Assembly: GCA_049322515.1 (NCBI GenBank)
Contig: JBMOQW010000019.1
Location: forward strand, 1 to 64,000
Length of the DNA stretch: 64,000 nucleotides
DNA from: Parasulfuritortus sp049322515
GTDB lineage: Bacteria > Pseudomonadota > Gammaproteobacteria > Burkholderiales > Thiobacillaceae
Direction: 5' to 3'
The notes beneath the pieces are model-generated. The model was not told the DNA's origin. It did no database searches and saw only the letters and a program-made list of their open reading frames with translations. This document shows, in pieces, positions 58,868 to 64,000 of the stretch; the stretch's first letter is position 1, and every line of letters starts with the position of its first letter. A program made the translations under genes and the position numbers.

Positions 58868-59357
58868 CCCGCCCCCGTGGGCTCGGGGCATCCGGCGCCG
58901 CCAAGGGCGTGTTGACCGAAGACGCCTGCGGTTGCGGGAATGGATTCGGCCCGGGATCGCCACGCCAGAGGCGTTCGAGTTGCAGGAGCGCGAAGACCAG
59001 CGCAATGATCAGGAGCACGCCACGCCAGCCGAGGGTGGGATCCGGGGGCGCGAATTGAAACTCAGGCGTGGGGTTCATGCGCCGATACCGTCGATCCCAG
59101 TCCGCGTCGTCGGTCATGTCGCAGGAAGACGGGCTGGGGGATCGTCGTCCTTGGTCATAGCGTGCCCGTGCCACCGGATCGCCCAGGGTCCGGTAGGCGG
59201 CATTGATGGCCTTGAAGTGCTCTTCCGCATTCGGATGGCGAGAAACGTCCGGGTGATATTTCCGGGCCAGCTTGCGAAACGCCAGCTTGACCTCGTCCGG
59301 GCTGGCGCCGGCCTTCACGCCCAAGGTCTGGTAATGGTTGACAGTGCTACGGCTCAT
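58860..59357 (-). CDS. membrane-anchored DnaJ-domain protein
   Basis: A 165-residue protein with an N-terminal J domain (NHYQTLGVKAGASPDEVKLA, HPD in LARKYHPDVSRH, NAAYRTLGDPVARARYD) and a later single hydrophobic segment (GVLLIIALVFALLQLERL). The C-terminal tail is Pro/Ala-rich. It lacks the zinc-finger and substrate domains of DnaJ proper, so it is a type III J-protein that would recruit an Hsp70 to the membrane. It overlaps the Sel1 gene (ATGA) upstream and the membrane protein gene downstream. Confidence 0.88.
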   Translation of the reverse strand: MSRSTVNHYQTLGVKAGASPDEVKLAFRKLARKYHPDVSRHPNAEEHFKAINAAYRTLGDPVARARYDQGRRSPSPSSCDMTDDADWDRRYRRMNPTPEFQFAPPDPTLGWRGVLLIIALVFALLQLERLWRGDPGPNPFPQPQASSVNTPLAAPDAPSPRGRDD

Positions 59358-61498
59358 GCGTGGGGCTCCGGCGTGGCCCGGCCATGGCCAGGAAAGGGCA
59401 GGACCGTCGCATCCTGTGCCACAGGTTCGTCAATGACCCGGTCATAGCGGATCGTCGACAAGTCCCGGATGTCTTCCATCAGCAACTCGCGGGCATCGAT
59501 GTGCAGCACGGTGGCCGGTCGGTGGATCTCCTCGATGTAGGCGTCATCGAGGGGTTGATCGGAAGCCTCAATCCGCATCAGCAAGCGATCGCCATGCACG
59601 CGCCAAGATCCCGTCAAATGACAGGCCATGCCGTTCAGCGAGTATTCGGCGAGCCAATCACCGCCTGATTTGAATTCGATGGTGACGCCCTCAGTACGCC
59701 ATCGTCCGTGGAACAAGCGCAGCGGAAATTTCGGGGGATGCAACAGGGTGGCCTGATCGGCCGCCTCACCGGTCTCCTCAGGCCGTGCATCGGACCAGCC
59801 AAGGCCGTACTTCTCCAGAAAATCCCGTGCCCGCTGGTCGCCCTCGCGTGCAGCCGGTTTCAGCCACGCCAATGCTTCGATCCAGTTCTTGGCCACCCCG
59901 GCCCCGACTGCGCAGAGCACGCCATAGAGCCCCTGGGCACGAGGATTGCCTTTGCTCGCCGCGGAGCGCAGCCAATCGGCTCCGGCGGCATAGTCCAGTT
60001 CGAGCCCCTGGCCCAACACGAACATCTCGCCCAGGATGCACTCCGCATCGGGGTCGCCGGCCTCAGCCGCCAGGCTGGCCCACTTCGCGGCCTCGGCATA
60101 ATCGATATCGACCACGATGCCATAGAAATAGAGGGTCGCCAGGCGCGTCCGGGCCTCCACATGACCGGCTTCAGCGCTCTTGGTCATCCAGCTCAAGGCC
60201 ACCTGCTCGTCGGTTGCGATGCCGACACCGCGCATGTAGCAATCGCCCAATAGCTGCATGCCCATGGGGTTCTTCTGCAACGCCGCGATGCGCGCCCATT
60301 TGTAAATTTCGGCATCGTTCCGGGTCTCGCCCAGATCGTTACGCCAATACAGATACGCGAGTTCTGCCTGAGCCGCCCCCAAACCCGCCGTAGCGGCCTG
60401 CCGAACCCAATCCAGGCCCCGCCTGCCATCCCGCTCGACGCCCTCCCCTGCGACCAGATGACGCCCCACCGACAAGGTGCCATCATCGGATCCCAGCCGG
60501 GATGCCCTCAATGCCCAACGGAAGGCTTCAGTCGGGTTGGCCAAGGCGCCCAGGATGCCACGGCCATAGACCTGGGCCAGCCCATCGCAGGCACGGGCCT
60601 CACCTGCTTGGGCAGATAGATTCAACCACCGGATCACCTCCGCCGGGTCATGGCCGGAAAACGCCTTGTCCAGATAGGTCATGGCCAGGCGATAGGCGGC
60701 ATCGGCGCGCATGCGAATGGTGGAGGCCGAGGCATGGGCGGACTCGAGCCAGGCGATCCCCTGCCGGATGTCTTTCTCGGACGCACTGTGTCGCAACAAA
60801 TACGAGCCCAGGAAATGGGCGGCCTGGGCGTTGCCCTGATCGGCAGCCTGGGCCAAGGCCGCCAGGGCTTGCTCAGGCCGTTGTTCTTTCGGGCACTGCG
60901 CGATCCGGTACCGCTGGATTTCCACTACCGCACTTTCGTCGCCGAGCGCGCAAGCCTTGTCCAACCAGGCCAGGCCTTCAACTTCCTGCCTTTGGGGTTG
61001 CGGCTTCTGCAGATGGAATCTGCCCAAGTCGCGCGCGGCCTGTGCATTTCCAGCGTCGGCCAATGCCTGTAACCGCTTCAGGCCTGCCTCGGCCTCCAGG
61101 GGGATGCCCTTGCCATACAGTTGGGCATTGGCCAGATACAGTCCGGCGCTCACGCTCCCTAGCGTAGCGGCGCGGGTCCACCATTCCACGGCCAATGGGG
61201 CGTTTTCTTCGCCCTCCGCAAGCCCATGAAAACTGACCTCACCCAGCAGGCAGGCCGCCTCGGCCTCTCCCTGATGGGCACGCTGTTCCACCGCCAACAA
61301 GGCGCGTTCAAAACCACGCGCCGGCGTTGCCCTGGACAAGGGTTCAATCGCCTGCAAGGGAGCGGCAAGCAAATGCGCGAGGGCCTCATGTCCAGGCGGC
61401 TCGTCGGGAAATATCTGCCAAAACCGCCATGCATCCGCGAGAGCCACTTGCCCATGGATGAATTGCCAAATGAAGTCAGCAAGCTGACTGGTGTTCAC
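59354..61498 (-). CDS. Sel1-repeat (tetratricopeptide-like) protein with C-terminal beta domain
   Basis: A 714-residue protein. An N-terminal helical region (about 1-70) precedes many Sel1-like repeats (about 70-570) of the type A-x2-LA-x2-Y-x-x-G-x-G-V, for example DGLAQVYGRGILGALANPTE and ARLATLYFYGIVVDIDYAEA (shown approximately). The last 130 residues contain a different domain with FPLRLFHGRWRTEGVTIEFK and SWRVHGDRLLMRIEASDQP, resembling a small beta-barrel. Sel1 proteins act as scaffolds for protein complexes. Its stop overlaps the DnaJ start (ATGA), and it lies 52 bases after mcrC. Confidence 0.85.
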   Translation of the reverse strand: MNTSQLADFIWQFIHGQVALADAWRFWQIFPDEPPGHEALAHLLAAPLQAIEPLSRATPARGFERALLAVEQRAHQGEAEAACLLGEVSFHGLAEGEENAPLAVEWWTRAATLGSVSAGLYLANAQLYGKGIPLEAEAGLKRLQALADAGNAQAARDLGRFHLQKPQPQRQEVEGLAWLDKACALGDESAVVEIQRYRIAQCPKEQRPEQALAALAQAADQGNAQAAHFLGSYLLRHSASEKDIRQGIAWLESAHASASTIRMRADAAYRLAMTYLDKAFSGHDPAEVIRWLNLSAQAGEARACDGLAQVYGRGILGALANPTEAFRWALRASRLGSDDGTLSVGRHLVAGEGVERDGRRGLDWVRQAATAGLGAAQAELAYLYWRNDLGETRNDAEIYKWARIAALQKNPMGMQLLGDCYMRGVGIATDEQVALSWMTKSAEAGHVEARTRLATLYFYGIVVDIDYAEAAKWASLAAEAGDPDAECILGEMFVLGQGLELDYAAGADWLRSAASKGNPRAQGLYGVLCAVGAGVAKNWIEALAWLKPAAREGDQRARDFLEKYGLGWSDARPEETGEAADQATLLHPPKFPLRLFHGRWRTEGVTIEFKSGGDWLAEYSLNGMACHLTGSWRVHGDRLLMRIEASDQPLDDAYIEEIHRPATVLHIDARELLMEDIRDLSTIRYDRVIDEPVAQDATVLPFPGHGRATPEPHA

Positions 61499-61550
61499 GT
61501 CCGCCCCGGTGCGCTGTCGATGATGCAGCCACTATAGCCAGAGCAGTCGC

Positions 61551-62843
61551 TCACTGAATGAGCTTGTGAAGTTGCCCGATGATGTTGTCTACCCGGTTCA
61601 GGTCTGTGAGATCGATCGTGGCGATGTGAATGCGGGTGTCATTCGCCAAATGCTTTGTCCGATACGACCAGCATCGCCCCGGCTCGAAGGTCAGTGATTC
61701 CGCATGCGGATACAGCAGCACAATGTCGCTGGCTTGGTATCGCTGCGCGTAAGCGAGCATCTGATAGACGTCGCCTTGACCGATGTTGCCATTTCGTTCC
61801 GCAATGTCCAGGCGTTTCCATTTCGTATCGATGATCCAGGTTGGCCCGTCCGGGCGCTGAATCACGATGTCCGGCTTGGTCTGGAAAGCAGGCTCGCCTG
61901 TATCGGCATTTTCCAGCAGGTACTGCCTCGGTCCCTGTAGGCTGACCGACCAGCCATGGGGCAAGAATGCCGCGCGGGCCATTTCGCCGAGGTATTCCTC
62001 GAGCAACTCATTCATGTCGAAGATCAGGCCGAACCCCTCGACGCCGCCCGAGGTGACATCCTGGCTGCGGTTGTCCAGGATCATCCGCGCCATGGTGGCG
62101 AGCGACTCATAACGCCGGTTGGCCCGGTCGAAATGCAGGCGATGCCATTCCAGAGTCTGTGCAGGAACATCGCGCACGCCCTCCAGCGCGAAATCCAGCT
62201 CGGCCAGCCGGCGCGTATTGTCCGCATGGTGTGAAATGCGACGCAGTCGACGCACGGCCGCCTTCAAGATGCGGTTCAACGGTGTATCGACGGTGAACTC
62301 ATCGAATTCGCATTGAAACCGCTCCGGCTGAAAGGCATTCAGGGTCACCTGCATGTCCACCCGCAACTTGCCGCGCAGCGCGGGCAGGTTGTCCTGGTGG
62401 CGTTCGTACTGGCTGACCAGGCCGCGATGGACTTCGGCGAACAACTTGTCGCAGAACAGCCGGATGAAAATCTCCAGGATGTTCAAATCCTGCTCGGCCA
62501 ATCGGGCCAGATCAGCCTCATGCACCTGCAAGCGCCGTGTCCGGGCCAGCATGCGGAACAGATTGAGGCGGGTGCCTCGTTCATCCAGCCCGTCGATCTT
62601 GGGAATGATCTCGATGGCATCCGCCCCCAGTTGCACCACGCCGACATACTGCCGCGCCTTGAGGGTGTGTCGGTTGGCGTGGGTGAACAGGCCGCCTTTC
62701 AGACCGGCGGCCCGCAAGCGATCCGACAATCCACCCAATGCATCGGCCTGCGCGCCCGTAACAGACTTGCGGCCCTCGGTGACGAAGGCGTCACCGATGA
62801 GGCAGGTTTCATGTTCGCGCAGGGTGAGGGTGCGATTGGACAT
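61551..62843 (-). CDS. mcrC: McrC family endonuclease subunit of an McrBC restriction system
   Basis: Partner of the McrB GTPase in cutting methylated DNA. The 430-residue protein has an N-terminal McrB-binding domain (RTLTLREHETCLIGDAFVTE, VVQLGADAIEIIPKIDGLD) and a C-terminal PD-(D/E)xK nuclease core (QTKPDIVIQRPDG ... WIIDTKWKRLD, with Asp and Asp-x-Lys). I chose the ATG at 62843, which shares a base with the stop of the upstream DUF2442 gene (TGATG). The frame stays open upstream without homology. Confidence 0.92.
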   Translation of the reverse strand: MSNRTLTLREHETCLIGDAFVTEGRKSVTGAQADALGGLSDRLRAAGLKGGLFTHANRHTLKARQYVGVVQLGADAIEIIPKIDGLDERGTRLNLFRMLARTRRLQVHEADLARLAEQDLNILEIFIRLFCDKLFAEVHRGLVSQYERHQDNLPALRGKLRVDMQVTLNAFQPERFQCEFDEFTVDTPLNRILKAAVRRLRRISHHADNTRRLAELDFALEGVRDVPAQTLEWHRLHFDRANRRYESLATMARMILDNRSQDVTSGGVEGFGLIFDMNELLEEYLGEMARAAFLPHGWSVSLQGPRQYLLENADTGEPAFQTKPDIVIQRPDGPTWIIDTKWKRLDIAERNGNIGQGDVYQMLAYAQRYQASDIVLLYPHAESLTFEPGRCWSYRTKHLANDTRIHIATIDLTDLNRVDNIIGQLHKLIQ

Positions 62844-63127
62844 CAATCGGCGGATTCCAATGCATGACATCCCACTACATAACGCCGATCCGGGCTGGCC
62901 AGAACTTCCCGGTACATGGTATCCGGGGCCAGATCGAGCCCGTTGGGCCACACCACCACGCCATGCTCGACCCGTGCCTGGGCAACGAGCTCGTCATCCA
63001 GCAGGGGCGCGAACACGCCCGTACAGAAATCCCGCTCAATGAAAACGGTACCACTCAAACCATCGGCGAAGCGGATCGACAGGCAACGCGGCGCGGATGG
63101 GCGAACTTCAGTGACATCCCAATACAT
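62843..63127 (-). CDS. DUF2442 protein
   Basis: A 94-residue protein starting MYWDVTEVRPSAPRCLSIRF, ending RRYVVGCHALESAD, with the DUF2442 pattern (FxDGxxGTV, then a Pro-Gly/Asp turn near LVWPNGLDLAPDTMY). DUF2442 proteins are commonly paired with DUF4160 proteins, and such pairs have been suspected to be toxin-antitoxin-like, but no activity is known to me. Here the pair lies between mcrB and mcrC. It is coupled to mcrC by a TGATG junction. Confidence 0.87.
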   Translation of the reverse strand: MYWDVTEVRPSAPRCLSIRFADGLSGTVFIERDFCTGVFAPLLDDELVAQARVEHGVVVWPNGLDLAPDTMYREVLASPDRRYVVGCHALESAD

Positions 63128-63139
63128 GGCAAGCTCCTT

Positions 63140-63400
63140 TCAGCGCAGGGGTTCAATGGCCTTCGGCATCTGCTTGGACTGGCAAAGCGCCCAGTCCTCC
63201 AGCAATTCGGCCTGATGCAACTCGGCCCAGTCAAGCACGAGCTGGCTGGCCCGGCGCGGCAGGCTGCTTTCGAGCAGACAAAGGTTGTGAATATCCACAG
63301 CCGCCTTGAATTCGCCATAGATTGCATGGAAATGGGGTGGCGCGTGCTCATCCCAGTACATCTGGATGAGGATGCCGTAGAAAAGGCTGATCGTAGGCAT
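63140..63400 (-). CDS. DUF4160 protein
   Basis: An 86-residue protein starting MPTISLFYGILIQMYWDEHA with the DUF4160 signature PPHFHAIYGEFKAAVDI and a C-terminal WAELHQAELLEDWALCQ. The HAPPHFHA core suggests a metal or nucleotide site, but this is inference. It begins 2 bases after the mcrB stop and precedes the DUF2442 gene by 12 bases, so the pair is in the mcrB-mcrC transcript. Confidence 0.88.
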   Translation of the reverse strand: MPTISLFYGILIQMYWDEHAPPHFHAIYGEFKAAVDIHNLCLLESSLPRRASQLVLDWAELHQAELLEDWALCQSKQMPKAIEPLR

Positions 63401-63402
63401 GG

Positions 63403-64000
63403 TCAGGTACTTTCCTCTTCGTCGCTCCCAGATTCGTTGAGCGATTGCTGGCCAGCGAGACGCCGGTAAGCATCAATAGGGAAAGACTTGGGATTCGCCC
63501 GATAGCTCTGTTTGTCTTCATAACCAAAATCCTTGCACCACTCGGAATCAGGTGGCGCGAGAGGCGTCACCTTCAAAAAGCCGCCCCCACTCTTGGGCTC
63601 ATTCAGTGCCACCGCAATCTTCTGCCAATCCTCGTAAAAATACTCCTGAAGAAGTGGGATGACTTTGTGCCGAAACGCACGGTCCAGATCATCCCGCGTC
63701 TTTGCATTCCAGAAGAAAGCGTGGCCGATGGTGTGGTCGCGGTCGTAGAGATATTCGATGCGGCGATTCAATCCGGTGAGCAGGCTCTTGAGGACGATGC
63801 CATCTACCTTTCCGTTGAGTAGATCAGGATCAGGCATCATCTCCACGAACTCGAAACGGCGACGCAAGGCGGTATCCAGCAACGCAATCGAACGGTCTGC
63901 GGTGTTCATGGTGCCGATGATGTATAGGTTCTTGGGTACCCCAAAGCGGTCGCCGGAGTAAGGCAATACAACCTGAAGCGCATTCTCCGCGCCGATCCGC
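63403..64000 (-). CDS. mcrB: McrB family AAA+ GTPase, C-terminal part (cut by window edge)
   Basis: The GTP-driven translocase of McrBC. The visible 199 C-terminal residues begin at the window edge and contain VVLPYSGDRFGVPKNLYIIG followed by GTMNTADRSIALLDTALRRR. That includes the sensor-1 / MNTADRS signature that distinguishes McrB and the arginine fingers LRRRFEFVEM. The tail ends in a Glu/Ser-rich stretch (ESGSDEEEST). Walker A lies outside the window. The stop is 2 bases before the DUF4160 start. Confidence 0.92.
   Translation of the reverse strand, partial: RIGAENALQVVLPYSGDRFGVPKNLYIIGTMNTADRSIALLDTALRRRFEFVEMMPDPDLLNGKVDGIVLKSLLTGLNRRIEYLYDRDHTIGHAFFWNAKTRDDLDRAFRHKVIPLLQEYFYEDWQKIAVALNEPKSGGGFLKVTPLAPPDSEWCKDFGYEDKQSYRANPKSFPIDAYRRLAGQQSLNESGSDEEEST

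Noticed and set aside
58860..59357. General chaperone DnaJ
   Set aside because: Only the J domain is present; no Gly/Phe-rich region, zinc finger or C-terminal substrate domains, and there is a membrane segment.

Overview
The window looks like the chromosome of a high-GC betaproteobacterium, probably a sulfur-oxidising member near Thiobacillus or other Nitrosomonadales. The evidence is gene order and family content: an rpsU-yqeY-dnaG-rpoD macromolecular synthesis operon divergent from tsaD, an aroQ-accB-accC-prmA operon, glnA-glnL-glnG, a PhaR/phasin polyhydroxybutyrate locus, a flavocytochrome c sulfide dehydrogenase and an octaheme tetrathionate-reductase-family cytochrome. The genus is inferred, not shown. 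Almost all of the window is ordinary, densely packed chromosome with no prophage and no CRISPR array.

Layout. 1-156: the 5' part of a tRNA-Ile2(CAU) running off the left edge, plus a duplicated 5' half of the same tRNA. 187-4643 (-): rpoD, dnaG, yqeY and rpsU behind a promoter whose spacer is a palindrome. 4738-9199: tsaD, a coiled-coil membrane protein, plsY, folB, a TSUP-family permease and an HDOD protein. 9235-9403: a MITE-like element whose end supplies the xerD stop codon. 9400-17028 (-): xerD, ogt, a Lys/Ala-rich exported protein, a Rieske oxygenase, then the aroQ-accB-accC-prmA-DUF3426 operon. 17141-28726 (-): a cell-surface glycan/LPS cluster with four GT4 enzymes, one GT9, two sulfotransferases, an O-antigen ligase, hldE and gmhA, with an HD-GYP response regulator inside it. 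28740-31835 (-): mgtE, mtgA, aroE. 32069-37431 (+): glnA with sigma-54/NtrC control signals, a small exported protein, glnL, glnG and a TlpA-like thioredoxin. 37451-42789: class III phaE-phaC divergent from phaA-phaB-phaR-phaP, with two PhaR-type palindromes around the phasin promoter. 42858-48136 (-): sulfur/electron-transfer genes (FccB, a cytochrome c with Ig-like domains, a cytochrome b561, an octaheme cytochrome, a DUF302 protein). 48320-49679 (+): an AEC-family transporter and a PsiF-repeat protein. 49758-57134 (-): cysE and iscR-iscS-iscU-iscA-hscB-hscA-(DUF3050)-fdx-iscX. 57291-64000 (-): a WYL regulator, a membrane protein, a DnaJ protein and a Sel1-repeat protein in a coupled operon next to mcrC, DUF2442, DUF4160 and mcrB.

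The most unusual signals are these. (1) The right-end island joins an McrBC restriction system, split by a DUF4160-DUF2442 pair, to a translationally coupled Sel1-DnaJ-membrane-WYL operon; this is the best candidate for an undescribed defence module. (2) A family of GGGAAAC heptad hairpins lies at four intercistronic junctions, three in the isc operon and one between accB and accC, always with the purine arm first in the transcript. (3) A DUF3050 protein with a possible diiron ligand pattern sits between hscA and fdx. (4) The cytochrome partner of FccB is a fusion of two Ig-like domains to a monoheme cytochrome c. No stretch longer than 300 bases lacks a gene.
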